Virus record (IMG/VR): IMGVR_UViG_3300031565_014867
Span: 17,783-81,782 of that record
Reading direction: 5' to 3' (one strand)
DNA: 64,000 nt
Origin: a virus
A program made the translations under genes and the position numbers. Each line of letters starts with the position of its first letter. Positions within the stretch are counted from its first letter, which is position 1. This document shows positions 1 to 8,656 of this stretch, piece after piece. A model generated the notes under the pieces. The model did not search any database. It saw nothing but the letters and a program-made list of their open reading frames with translations, and was not told the DNA's origin.

Positions 1-51
1 TCCGATTGGAGGGATGTGACAAGGGGAAGGAGAGGAGGAGGGATCGCGAGA

Positions 52-810
52 CTACGATTGGCTCTCGCGGCTGATGGTCGGCTCGACGGCATTGCACCGG
101 CCGCTGACCGAAACGGTTGCCTCGCCCAGGTCGAACTCCTTGCTGTCAGCGCGGAAGTCGGGGAAGATCGAGATTTCCATGTCGGCACCGCCGCAGGGCG
201 GGATGTGCTCGACTTCGACGTCCACGGCGAAGGGTTCACACGGGTCGGCCGAACTGCTTACCCACTCGGCGGCCCCGCCACGACCCTTGATGGCATCCAT
301 CGGCGTGATGGCCTCGCCCGTGCCGGTGGTGACAAACTCGTAGACGAAGTCGAGGTTCACGTCCATCGGCACCTGATTGCCTTCGCGCACGGTGTCCAAC
401 TGACCGCGATCCAGTTCGTACTCGTACTCCGAATTCTCGGTGTACGTCAGGTTTCCGTCGCCGACCTTCACGTCAATCTGCTGTGGCAGGAACGTAATCA
501 CGGCATCATCGACCGGGATGCCGTCGGCGGTGGCCAGTGCCGGCGTGAACTCGATGTTCGTGGTCGTTGCGCTGCCATCGGCGGGCGTGCGGCCGGTGAC
601 GGTGTAGGTCACGTCGGTCGCGCCGACGACGGTGAATCGGGCTCCGATCGGAACCACGTCGGTCCCCAGCTTGCCGTTGACGACGATGGTGTCGATGTCA
701 AAATCCGTGTCGCCGTCAGCAGGCGGCGTGGTCGATTCGTTGACGGCGGCCGTGCCGCTGAAGCCGTCAAGAATTCTGATTGTAGCGTGTCTCAACTCTA
801 TACGCGCCAT
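52..810 (-). CDS. Tail-tube-like virion structural protein
   Basis: A 252-residue protein from the ATG at 810 (another in-frame ATG lies six codons upstream at 828). It is rich in Asp, Thr and Val with alternating beta-strand character (for example VTYTVTGRTP and FTVVGATDVTYTV), as expected for tail-tube or other virion shell proteins, and has no enzyme motif. It is the most distal structural gene seen, after head-tail joining genes in the leftward late operon, which is where a major tail protein usually sits. The family assignment is inference from position and composition. Confidence 0.5.
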   Translation of the reverse strand: MARIELRHATIRILDGFSGTAAVNESTTPPADGDTDFDIDTIVVNGKLGTDVVPIGARFTVVGATDVTYTVTGRTPADGSATTTNIEFTPALATADGIPVDDAVITFLPQQIDVKVGDGNLTYTENSEYEYELDRGQLDTVREGNQVPMDVNLDFVYEFVTTGTGEAITPMDAIKGRGGAAEWVSSSADPCEPFAVDVEVEHIPPCGGADMEISIFPDFRADSKEFDLGEATVSVSGRCNAVEPTISRESQS

Positions 811-832
811 TACTACATCTCCTGTCAAGAAA

Positions 833-1678
833 CTAGAGGTAACAAGTTCCGTGTGGCCAATTGCCAGACTTAGCGTGTTGCTGAAGACGCCATCTAAGTG
901 TGCTGTAATTCACACCCAAGGCTTCAGCAGCTTCTTTGACACAGCCATACTCGGCTCCATCCACAAGGACACGTTTTGCGCGGTGGGACTTTGTGCCCTT
1001 GCGTGATTCACTCATGCGACGGCGGGCTTGAGGCGAAGCCTTCCGCCCCTTTGAAGCCAAACCGATTTGTCGGCCATGTTCCTTTCGATCAAAAGGCTCA
1101 TAAGTAGCTTTGCCGCTCTCGACAAGTCGCCGCACTGTTTCACGGGACACTCCGAGACCTTCTGCTGCATCCTTCATGCAACCATATCGAACACCGTTCA
1201 GAACGGCGGATTTGGCACACGGATGGTCCGCGCCCCGCCCGTTCATCTCGCGAAGGCGAGTAAGCACTTCCGGGCTGCATTCTCTTCCTTTGCAGGCTTC
1301 ACTGATCTTTCGGCGGGTTTCCTCAGAATGCGGGCCAAGCTCGCTTCCGCTGTGAGCTTCACTCATCCTCCGTTTGGTTCCATCCGACGCTTGCCACCCA
1401 AGCGATCCATCACCACCCAGCGTTAGGTTGTACCCAGATGGTGCGAAGGTGTCTAAAGCGAGGACTGTACGGTACTCCATCATCTTGGCCCATCGATCAT
1501 CTCCCTCGTACCAAGGTTCAAATAGCAGGCTGTTGATTCCGTACTTCTGGATCGCTTGATAAACAAGTTGTGAACCATGCCCTGAGATGTGCTCTCGACA
1601 ACGTCTCTCAAAGTCGACAGTAGCACCGACATACTGCTCACCAGTGATGAGGTTCGTTATGACGTAGACCGTCGTCAT
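833..1678 (-). CDS. GIY-YIG homing endonuclease with NUMOD3 and IENR1-type DNA-binding repeats
   Basis: A 281-residue free-standing homing endonuclease. The N-terminus carries the GIY-YIG core (VYVITNLITGEQYVGAT, then the RRCREH helix). Residues about 115-160 contain NUMOD3-type segments (HSEETRRKISEACKGRE). Two helix-turn-helix repeats of the IENR1/NUMOD1 type follow (YGCMKDAAEGLGVSRETVRR and YGCVKEAAEALGVNYSTLRW). The start at 1678 overlaps the stop of the upstream gene (ATGA at 1675-1678), so it has become translationally coupled inside the structural operon. The longer upstream reading frame overlaps the structural gene and is not needed. Such genes copy themselves into cognate sites of related phages and have no known virion role. 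Confidence 0.9.
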   Translation of the reverse strand: MTTVYVITNLITGEQYVGATVDFERRCREHISGHGSQLVYQAIQKYGINSLLFEPWYEGDDRWAKMMEYRTVLALDTFAPSGYNLTLGGDGSLGWQASDGTKRRMSEAHSGSELGPHSEETRRKISEACKGRECSPEVLTRLREMNGRGADHPCAKSAVLNGVRYGCMKDAAEGLGVSRETVRRLVESGKATYEPFDRKEHGRQIGLASKGRKASPQARRRMSESRKGTKSHRAKRVLVDGAEYGCVKEAAEALGVNYSTLRWRLQQHAKSGNWPHGTCYL

Positions 1679-2175
1679 GTGGTCACCATGAGGTGCATTC
1701 TGTACCGGGCATCGACGGCGCTCTGGCGGAGCCGATCGTCGCGGCTGATCTGTCCGAAGTGAATCACGCGGATCGCATCCCGCTTGCCGGAGCGGAGCGT
1801 GAGGCAACCGAGTAGCGACTGGTCGTCATCCGGCCCTTCTCCCCACTTCCGCACGGGGATCGGCCCGCCGGCCGCTTGAAGCAACACGCCGGCTTGCTGC
1901 ACGATGTCGTAGGCGTTCTTGGTCTGGCCGCCCATCATGCTCGTCAGCAGCAGGTTCACGTCCACGTCGAGCCGAAAATAGCCCCGGCTGAGTTCCGTTA
2001 CGGCCGGGCCGTTGATGCGGAATTCGACGTGATCGTTCGCCCGCATCTTCTCGGCCTCGCGTTCGTCGAGCCCTTCAATCAGGATGGGCAGTTCGATCCC
2101 GTCGGCCGCCTGCTTGAAGTAGTCGGCGGCCGAGGCGAATATCCATCGCGGCCAGTGCGGGTTGGGGATGCTCAT
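1675..2175 (-). CDS. Phage structural or tail-completion protein (hypothetical)
   Basis: A 166-residue protein with no motif I recognise. It has beta-rich segments (HVEFRINGPAV, YFRLDVDVNLLLTSMMG) and ends MVTT. It is joined by ATGA overlaps to both neighbours (2172-2175 upstream and 1675-1678 downstream), so it is co-translated with the head-tail genes. Its place between a head-closure-like protein and a tail-tube-like protein suggests a tail-completion or terminator role, inferred only from synteny. Confidence 0.6.
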   Translation of the reverse strand: MSIPNPHWPRWIFASAADYFKQAADGIELPILIEGLDEREAEKMRANDHVEFRINGPAVTELSRGYFRLDVDVNLLLTSMMGGQTKNAYDIVQQAGVLLQAAGGPIPVRKWGEGPDDDQSLLGCLTLRSGKRDAIRVIHFGQISRDDRLRQSAVDARYRMHLMVTT

Positions 2176-2675
2176 TGTCGACTGGCTCCCACCGCGAGGC
2201 TCAACAGGCTATCGGCCGTGACCAGGTGGACTTGTTCGGGCGCACGGCCCATCAGTTCCTTGCCGACGACGATCCATGCCGCACCGAACTCGAATTCCCA
2301 GATGGCCTTGATCTCGTAACGACGGCCGTTGTAGACCAGCCAGTCGTCGCTGGTGAACACAAAGCCATCCGGCATATCACGGGCGTCGATGATGAATTTT
2401 CGTAAGCCGCTATCGAAGCTGCCACCATAGACGAACGCCTTGTTGGCCGAAATCTGCGAGATGCTCTGGATCACCTCGCGGCTGACCTTGACGGGCAAGA
2501 CGACCGCCCGCCGGACGACGAACACGTCCTTGTCGATCTGTTTGCGGCCGGTTCGCACGTCGGTCTCGGTGTCATTGAGACGATAGACGCTCACCGTTCC
2601 TCCGTACTGCCGTTTGAGCGAGTACAAGGTTCGCTGGATCATCCGATTGAGCGTGCGGTCGGCCGGGTACATCAA
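2172..2675 (-). CDS. Head-tail joining-like protein (hypothetical)
   Basis: A 167-residue protein beginning MMYPADRTLNRM. The middle has beta strands (FVVRRAVVLPVKVSREVIQS) and a segment typical of head-closure or neck proteins, FTSDDWLVYNGRRYEIKAIW, in which the (Y/I)-x-(V/I)-x-x-I-x pattern near the C-terminus resembles head-completion families. It overlaps the next gene by ATGA. Function is inferred from shape and position between coat and tail genes. Confidence 0.55.
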   Translation of the reverse strand: MMYPADRTLNRMIQRTLYSLKRQYGGTVSVYRLNDTETDVRTGRKQIDKDVFVVRRAVVLPVKVSREVIQSISQISANKAFVYGGSFDSGLRKFIIDARDMPDGFVFTSDDWLVYNGRRYEIKAIWEFEFGAAWIVVGKELMGRAPEQVHLVTADSLLSLAVGASRQ

Positions 2676-2678
2676 CGT

Positions 2679-2912
2679 TTACCTGTCCAGGGCCCTTTCC
2701 AGCCGCTGCATAACGACCGTGTTCTGGGCGATCACGGTCGAGCAACGATCGACCAGTGGCAGCAAAACCTCCCGCTGCTCGTCTTCAAGGGTCTCGATCC
2801 GCGCGGCCAGCCGGTCCTCCCGGCGATAATCCCGCCACAGGAAGAAGATCACGGCAATCAACAGCGGCCCGAACTGCTTGAGCAGCCACATCAGGTCCAT
2901 GAAGTTGTCCAC
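2679..2912 (-). CDS. Small single-pass membrane protein, holin-like or virion membrane protein
   Basis: A 77-residue protein starting with GTG at 2912, preceded by GAGG nine bases upstream. An ATG at 2900 is the alternative, and the longer frame to 3026 lacks a ribosome site. One hydrophobic span near the N-terminus (LLIAVIFFLW) is followed by a charged coiled-coil-like tail with the heptad-like stretch RLAARIETLEDEQREVLL. A single membrane span plus a coiled coil matches small holin or spanin-like proteins, but lying between the coat and neck genes it could also be a virion component. Confidence 0.6.
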   Translation of the reverse strand: MDNFMDLMWLLKQFGPLLIAVIFFLWRDYRREDRLAARIETLEDEQREVLLPLVDRCSTVIAQNTVVMQRLERALDR

Positions 2913-3034
2913 GGTGCGTTCCTCGACAGCGTTGGAGACAAGACGGGCAGAGCAAGAAATGGGAAGGGACGCCCGGCGCGGAACACGACGAAAGCGTGCC
3001 GCACCGGGCAATCCCCCGAACGACAAGAAGGCGA

Positions 3035-4447
3035 TCAGCCCTGGAGCACCACGGCCAGGTCCGGGTCGAGGACCGCGACGCCGGCCAGGATGTCCATGTT
3101 GACGACCGTGCCCTGCTTGATGCTGTTGTATTGCATCGTGATACGCATGGCGATGTCGTTGTACGCTGCCACGGCGGCCATCACGCCCATCGACTGGTTG
3201 GGCAACGCCAGCGGCCGGGTGACCAGGGCCAGGGCGTCACGGTGCAACGCGAGGTTCATCGCGCCAGCCGGGCCGGGGAAGGCTAGGTCGTTGTCGGCCA
3301 GGGCGGTTTCGAGCGGGCGGTCGAGCCAGACGACCCGATCGGAGCCCGATGCCTCCGACTCGATCACCGTGTAGGTGTGGCGGCTGCCACCGGTGCCGAA
3401 GGAGACGAGCTGACCGACCTGGAGCGACTGGGTGAAGCCGTCGACCGTGATGCCCTTGGTGTAGTCGGCCGGGTAGTCGCCCTTGACGCTCTGGGCCTTG
3501 TACACGGTGATGGCTGCGCCGGCCTCGGTGGCGAACTTGTTCGCCTCGTGGAGCGTTACGGCCGTCGTGTCGCCAGCGGCGGTCGTGGCCGCGGTCACGT
3601 AGGTAGGCTGGTCGTTGCCTTCGACCACGGCGTACTCACCCGCCTGCGCCTCATAGCCGGTGATGGCCACTGCCTGCGAGCCGGTCGCACCGATGCTCGC
3701 GGCATTGGTCACGGTTCCGGTCGCCACGTCGGACGTGCCTTCGGCGATGTCGTTGACGTTCTGGTCCATCCAGGTGTCGAAGCCGAGGATGCGGCCCAGC
3801 CGGGCGTTTTCCAGGGCCGTTCCGCCATCGCCCCGCTGATCGGCCGCGATGAACAACTCGTTCTTGAGCAGGGCCGTCTCGCTGGCCGAGCCGAGCACCA
3901 GGTTCCGCGCCGTCACCGGGGCCTTGTTGTCGTTGAGCACCTTGCGGGCTTCGAGCAGGTAGTCCTTCGAGTTGTCCTCGTCGAGGTTCAACAACCGCCC
4001 GACTCGCTTGGCCGGACCGCTGAGAAACCGGTGGACCTGACCGAGCACCGCGCGATCGACGCCGCGAGCGATGACTTGCATGGCCGGCAGCAAGTAGATC
4101 GCGACCAATTCCTGGAACGACTTGCTCGCCTCGCCATCCTTGATGACGAACGAGTTGTAGATGTGCTGATCGAGCGGGACCTGCACGTTGGTCGAACGGG
4201 CGTCCTGGGTCTCGACGTCGTCGTCATCCGTCTTGCGGCGAATCTTGAAGCTGGCCGGCTGCCGGGTGTTGACCACGTCGCCGAACTCACGGACCTCGTC
4301 CTCGAAGTCACGGTGGACCATCGCGGCGGCCACCATGTTCTCTTCGAGGATGGCCAGGCCCTCTTGCGCCCATCGCTCGGGAATGTAGGCGTCGTTGTCG
4401 TTGGCGTAGCAGGTGGGCTCCGCCGAGGAAAGGTAGAGAGGATTCAT
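3035..4447 (-). CDS. Major capsid (coat) protein, P22 coat family
   Basis: A 470-residue protein from ATG 4447. The N-terminal third has the helical pattern of P22-type coat proteins (WAQEGLAILEENMVAAAMV, then VREFGDVVNTRQPASFKIRR). The central region is Thr/Ala-rich beta structure, which may be an inserted domain in the HK97 fold (about residues 240-350). The C-terminus NIDILAG-like segment ends LDPDLAVVLQG. It follows a scaffold gene and precedes the neck genes, as in P22-like head modules. The longer reading frame to 4528 overlaps the scaffold gene and is less likely. Confidence 0.85.
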   Translation of the reverse strand: MNPLYLSSAEPTCYANDNDAYIPERWAQEGLAILEENMVAAAMVHRDFEDEVREFGDVVNTRQPASFKIRRKTDDDDVETQDARSTNVQVPLDQHIYNSFVIKDGEASKSFQELVAIYLLPAMQVIARGVDRAVLGQVHRFLSGPAKRVGRLLNLDEDNSKDYLLEARKVLNDNKAPVTARNLVLGSASETALLKNELFIAADQRGDGGTALENARLGRILGFDTWMDQNVNDIAEGTSDVATGTVTNAASIGATGSQAVAITGYEAQAGEYAVVEGNDQPTYVTAATTAAGDTTAVTLHEANKFATEAGAAITVYKAQSVKGDYPADYTKGITVDGFTQSLQVGQLVSFGTGGSRHTYTVIESEASGSDRVVWLDRPLETALADNDLAFPGPAGAMNLALHRDALALVTRPLALPNQSMGVMAAVAAYNDIAMRITMQYNSIKQGTVVNMDILAGVAVLDPDLAVVLQG

Positions 4448-4524
4448 CGTGAGGAGTTCTCCGTTGTGGGGTGTTGCGGCGAGTGCCGCGAAAGGTGGGA
4501 CAAACGAACCCCTGGAAGAAAAGG

Positions 4525-5385
4525 TCAACGGCCGCGCTTCGGTTTCAATCCGAGAAGCTCAGGGTTCTTCTCGCGGATTTCGCGGTACTGCGTGGGAGAC
4601 AGCTTCCGCACGTCGATCTGGCCGTTCGCTCCCGGTGCAAGGCCACCGGTAGCCGAATTTCCGCCGATGCCACTGACGACACCGGATTTGAAGAGGTTGC
4701 CGTACAGGTCGGGCAATTCCTGCATCCGCTTGACCGCGTTCTCGGGCGTGCGCTGGGTCATCACCGACTCGCCCGTTTCGAGGTCGACGTCGGCGAAGTC
4801 GATCATCGGCTCGAACTCGCCGAGCCCGCGCCCCTTCTCGTCGGTCTTCTCGACCATCTTGGTCATGGGTCGCAATAGCGCGATGACCTGCGACGGGTTA
4901 TACGCCTCGTGCGAGACGGCGGCGTCCTGGAGCGCCCGGGAGATCGTCGACTCCATGTAGCGGCGCTCCCAAACCTCGTACTGCTTCTCGGCCTCCGCCA
5001 GTCGCTCGCTGTATTCCTCTTCGAGCTTCTTGCGATCGTGCGCCGCCTGCTGCTCCTTGGTGCGATACTGGGCGCGGAGGTTTTCGAGCGACTCTTCCAG
5101 CTTGTTGCGTTCGTCCTTGCTGAGGCTCTCGTTTTCCAGGAGTTGCTGGTACGACTGCTCCAGCGATTCGTATTTCTCCTGGTGCTTGCGACGGTCACTC
5201 GCCAGGAACTTGTTAACCTCTTCCTGGGTGAACGTCCGATCGCCGCCTTGATCGCCCTGGTCGCCTTGACCGCCATCGCCTCCCTTTTGGTCGGCATTAT
5301 CGGTTTGGCCACCTTCGCCACCGCCGTCGCCTTCGTTGTCGTAGCAGGTCGCCAGTGGGTCGGAGAGGTACAGGTCGCACAACAT
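4525..5385 (-). CDS. Capsid scaffolding protein
   Basis: A 286-residue very acidic, helical protein. A low-complexity Gly/Asp/Gln N-terminal stretch (about residues 20-50) is followed by a long coiled coil (residues about 60-150, rich in E, K, R, L and Q) and a Gly/Pro-rich C-terminal part ending in a basic tail (LGLKPKRGR), typical of scaffold coat-binding tails. It sits directly upstream of the coat gene. The ATG at 5385 is preferred because AAAGGAAG lies just upstream. An ATG at 5401-5403 forms a TGATG overlap with the previous gene and is the alternative. Confidence 0.85.
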   Translation of the reverse strand: MLCDLYLSDPLATCYDNEGDGGGEGGQTDNADQKGGDGGQGDQGDQGGDRTFTQEEVNKFLASDRRKHQEKYESLEQSYQQLLENESLSKDERNKLEESLENLRAQYRTKEQQAAHDRKKLEEEYSERLAEAEKQYEVWERRYMESTISRALQDAAVSHEAYNPSQVIALLRPMTKMVEKTDEKGRGLGEFEPMIDFADVDLETGESVMTQRTPENAVKRMQELPDLYGNLFKSGVVSGIGGNSATGGLAPGANGQIDVRKLSPTQYREIREKNPELLGLKPKRGR

Positions 5386-5402
5386 GGTCACACTTCCTTT
5401 CA

Positions 5403-6857
5403 TCAGGAAACCCTACTCAGTCGAATGGCGTCGTCGTCGCGAAGGAACGGTCGCAGGTATCGCCACGCCAGAGCGTTGGGCACACCGTTGACAATGTGTT
5501 CGATCGGGACATGGGCGCGGGAGTAGGTTGTCCGCACCGACGCATAGCCCTGGGAAACGATTCCCAGGTTCTCCAATTCCAGTTCGGGGTCCTTGCCGTC
5601 GAGCAAGGAATGGGCGATCTCGTAACAGGCGATCCGTATCGCCTCGGGAACCTCCGTGTCGTCACCGCGCGGGAACTCCAGCACTTGCTCGGCCTCGGCC
5701 GCGCGGATCGTCTGATCGCTTGCCCCCGAGCCGAGTGCATGGACCGAGTGTTTTCGGCCCTTGAAGTTCAGCGTGTCGATCACGAGTGTCGCCGCACGCA
5801 ACGCCCTGGGACGATCGATCGGCCTGGCTTGCGACCATGCGTGCTCGTGCAACCGCATGGCGAAGTAGTCCGCCGCTTCCTGGACCGAACCGTAGGTCTC
5901 TTGCGAGATTCCTTTGGGCTTTTGAGGGTCCACGGGCTGCGGAGGGCTCGCCGGACCGATCTTCAACACCTCGGTGGCATCGAATGGAATCCCGTAGATC
6001 ATGCCGCTCGGCGCGAGGACAGCACCTTGCCATTTGTAGGTCCCGGCCAGATTCCCGAAGGTCGACACGGCGTCGATCACCGGATCGATCTTCAGCACCC
6101 CCGTGGCGTTGTAAGGAACTGCGTAAATGCAGCCGTTGGAGGCTACAACGCCGGCGTTCCACTTGTGGGCACCGGGAAGGTCACCGAAGGTCGACGTGGT
6201 GTCGGAGTCCGGATTGATCTTGAGCACCTGGGCAGCGTCTCTCGGAATCCCGTAGATGATCCCGTTCGGCGCCAGGACGCCGAAGGCCCATTTGTTTGTC
6301 TCGGTCCCCAGGCTGCCAAAGGTGGTCGCTGTGTCAGCGGCGGGATCGATCTTCAGAATCGCGGCGTGGTTCTTCGGAATCCCGTAGATACAGCCGTTGG
6401 GCGCCAGAACGCCGTCAAACCACTTGTTTGTCCCGGTAAAGTTCCCGAAAGTGGTCGCCGTGTCGGTGGCAGGATCGATCTTCAGAACTTCGGTGCTGCT
6501 GAACGGAATCCCGTAAATGCAACCGTTCGGTGCCAGAACGCCGCCGAGCCATTTGTTTGTTCCGGGCAGGCTGCCGAATGTGGATATGGTGTCGGTGGCA
6601 GGGTCAATCTTCAGGACCTTGGTGCTGCCGTACGGAATCCCGTAGATACAGCCATTGGGTGCCACAACGCCTGCAGTCCATTTGTGTGTTCCGATCAGTC
6701 CACCAAACAGGGACGCGGTATCGGTGGCCGGATCGATCTTCAACACCTGTGTGGCGTCGTACGGAATCCCGTAGATGCAGTCATTGGAAGCCAGCACGCC
6801 GCCGACCCACTTGTAGGTACCCACGAAGTTCCCGAACGTGGAGAGGGTGTCAGTCAT
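5403..6857 (-). CDS. Seven-repeat beta-propeller fused to a head-completion-like domain
   Basis: A 484-residue two-part protein. Residues 1 to about 300 are seven tandem repeats of about 43 residues, each built as G-T-x-K-W, hydrophobic, APNGCIYGIP, then VLKIDPATDT and a closing TFG. Seven four-stranded repeats predict a closed seven-bladed propeller. After a proline-rich linker (PPQPVDPQKPKG), the last 165 residues form an alpha-helical domain (YGSVQEAADYFAMR, IRIACYEIAHSLLDG) that resembles the DnaT-like or gp6-like domain common in phage head-completion positions. The gene lies between portal and scaffold and overlaps portal by 8 bases. The propeller is probably a virion surface decoration or host-binding module. 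The fusion is visible in one uninterrupted frame. Confidence 0.8.
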   Translation of the reverse strand: MTDTLSTFGNFVGTYKWVGGVLASNDCIYGIPYDATQVLKIDPATDTASLFGGLIGTHKWTAGVVAPNGCIYGIPYGSTKVLKIDPATDTISTFGSLPGTNKWLGGVLAPNGCIYGIPFSSTEVLKIDPATDTATTFGNFTGTNKWFDGVLAPNGCIYGIPKNHAAILKIDPAADTATTFGSLGTETNKWAFGVLAPNGIIYGIPRDAAQVLKINPDSDTTSTFGDLPGAHKWNAGVVASNGCIYAVPYNATGVLKIDPVIDAVSTFGNLAGTYKWQGAVLAPSGMIYGIPFDATEVLKIGPASPPQPVDPQKPKGISQETYGSVQEAADYFAMRLHEHAWSQARPIDRPRALRAATLVIDTLNFKGRKHSVHALGSGASDQTIRAAEAEQVLEFPRGDDTEVPEAIRIACYEIAHSLLDGKDPELELENLGIVSQGYASVRTTYSRAHVPIEHIVNGVPNALAWRYLRPFLRDDDAIRLSRVS

Positions 6858-8646
6858 CGACCGGCTCCTTCCCTACACCGCGGGTGCGCTCGGTCGTCGT
6901 GTCGCGGAACGTGGTGTCCCGTGACTGGGCCTTCTCGTCACTGCCGGCACCGGCCGGATCGGTCGAAAGGTCTTTCACACCCCGCGCGGCCGGATCACTG
7001 TCGTCATCGTCGCTGCTCTGCGCCGCAGCGATGCGGAGGATGCGGGCCGTGTGGTCTTCGCGGGCGGTCAGGTGCTCATCGTCGTCGAAGCCGAGGGCGA
7101 CCGACGCCGTCTTCTCGCCGACCAGCCCGGCGTTCTTCGCGTCGATGATGATCTTGGGATCGCTGGTCGTGTAGTGCGAAGCGTCGATTTCGCGGTGGAT
7201 GCGCTCGATCCGTTCGACGCTGACCTTGCCGGCCAACAGCACGGTGACGATGTTCTTGGCGATCTCACGCTTGACCGTTCGGCCCGGCATCTTGTGCATC
7301 AACTTGGCTAGCTTGTCGGCCTCGTCGATCCGCTCCTCGTCCGACTTCAGACTGTAGCGGTCGGGGTACTTGACCGTGGCGACTTGCCTGCGGGCCTGCC
7401 GTCGCTCTTCGTAGGCGGCCCAGAACTCGGCGACCCGCCGCTCGGCGCTTTCGAGCACCAGGCCGATGTACGAGAGGCCCGCTTCGAGCCCCTGGTTGTC
7501 CATCTGCTTCGACTCGGCCGACGCGCGGGTCGCGAGGTTCACCACCGCCAGGTTGACCAGCTTGCGAACGTCCTCCTCCAACTTGCTCTGGAGCTTCAAA
7601 CTGGCTTCGAGCGGCTCCGAGGGTGGTGCGATGAACGCCGGCGCATCGGCCTTGATGTCGTACGCCCGGCCTTGCGTCGAGCCGACCTTGATGTCCGTAT
7701 CGGCCGCGCCCTGACCGCCTTGGGTGGCCGTGCCGTCGGCGCTGGCGGCGACCTTCAAGTGACCGCCGACTGCCCGCAGGTCGCGTTGTTCAATGTAGAA
7801 GGGGAAGTTGGCTTTCAGCGCGTGGTTCACGTCACTGGAACCGAGGTTCAACAAGGCGATCTGGTGTTGGCAAACGTCCTTGATAAGGCTGTCGCCAATG
7901 TCGAGCATCACGAAGGGGATGCGATCCAGTTCGAGCAACACGGGGCCGGCCGGATTGCCGTCGCGGTCGATCGGGTTGCCGTCCGTGTCGTAGAGTTGCA
8001 GGGCTACCTTGCCGGTTTCGGGATCGATCCACAACAGCCGATACCGCTGGAAGGTCTGCGTCGGCAGTCCCGTCCGCTCGTCGAGATCGAGACAAGAATC
8101 CCGCAACAGTAGCGATTGGAACTCGGACGGTTCCTCGGGCTTCGAGCAGGCCCATGACAGAATGTCTTCGACCTGGTAACTGTAGAGGTAGGGCCGGCGT
8201 CCAGTGGCGTCGGCCAGCGTACTGACCCCATCGACAACCGGATGGTCCACGTACACGCCCACGCGGCCCATCACCAGCAGATCGGTCAACACCTTCATGC
8301 CCAGGAAGGAAGTCATCGTCGCGCCCCGGCGATCGACACCGCCTTCCAGCCCGGCCACGGCCTGTTGGTATGCACCGCTGCCACCGGTCCGCAACACGTC
8401 GCTCATGCGTTGATAGATCGAGTTGCGAATGTCGTTCACAGCCGCCTTGGCAAACGCCGGGATCGGCGTGACCGCCTTGCGGCTGTTGAAGTCGCCTTGC
8501 TCTTCCCGTGTACTGAACTGTTCCAGGAACCGATCCCGAAACTCGTCGCCGCCGCGATACGTCAATCGCCACTTCTCCCAGTCCGACATGCAGGACAGGT
8601 AGTTCGGGTGCCGACTGTCGATGATGTTGTGCGAAGACCGTTTCAT
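6850..8646 (-). CDS. Portal protein
   Basis: A 598-residue protein immediately downstream of the terminase. It has the DUF4055-like portal pattern: N-terminal WEKWRLTYRGG and RFLEQFSTREEQGDF, FGMKVLTDLLVMGRVGVYVD-type core, then SYQVEDILSW, YRLLWIDPETG and RIPFVMLDIGDS. A long helical C-terminal clip/stem region follows (LEASLKLQSKLEEDVRKLVN). It forms the dodecameric DNA channel at the capsid vertex and docks the terminase. The acidic, disordered C-terminus (about 60 residues) is usual for portals. The start at 8646 lies 11 bases after the terminase stop. Confidence 0.85.
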   Translation of the reverse strand: MKRSSHNIIDSRHPNYLSCMSDWEKWRLTYRGGDEFRDRFLEQFSTREEQGDFNSRKAVTPIPAFAKAAVNDIRNSIYQRMSDVLRTGGSGAYQQAVAGLEGGVDRRGATMTSFLGMKVLTDLLVMGRVGVYVDHPVVDGVSTLADATGRRPYLYSYQVEDILSWACSKPEEPSEFQSLLLRDSCLDLDERTGLPTQTFQRYRLLWIDPETGKVALQLYDTDGNPIDRDGNPAGPVLLELDRIPFVMLDIGDSLIKDVCQHQIALLNLGSSDVNHALKANFPFYIEQRDLRAVGGHLKVAASADGTATQGGQGAADTDIKVGSTQGRAYDIKADAPAFIAPPSEPLEASLKLQSKLEEDVRKLVNLAVVNLATRASAESKQMDNQGLEAGLSYIGLVLESAERRVAEFWAAYEERRQARRQVATVKYPDRYSLKSDEERIDEADKLAKLMHKMPGRTVKREIAKNIVTVLLAGKVSVERIERIHREIDASHYTTSDPKIIIDAKNAGLVGEKTASVALGFDDDEHLTAREDHTARILRIAAAQSSDDDDSDPAARGVKDLSTDPAGAGSDEKAQSRDTTFRDTTTERTRGVGKEPVDD

Positions 8647-8656
8647 ATTGGGCTCG

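Noticed and set aside
3377-4960. 527-codon open frame on the plus strand
   Set aside because: It is antisense to the coat and scaffold genes and reads as Arg/Gly/Val/Leu-rich shadow sequence; the opposite strand gives recognisable phage proteins.
5403-6857. Possible CRISPR-like array because of about 129-base periodicity
   Set aside because: The repeats are coding, diverged and without spacers; they are propeller repeats. No cas genes are present except a Cas4/RecB-like nuclease common in phages.
5355-7148. 597-codon open frame on the plus strand
   Set aside because: It is antisense to the propeller gene; its repeats are simply the reverse reading of the seven propeller repeats.
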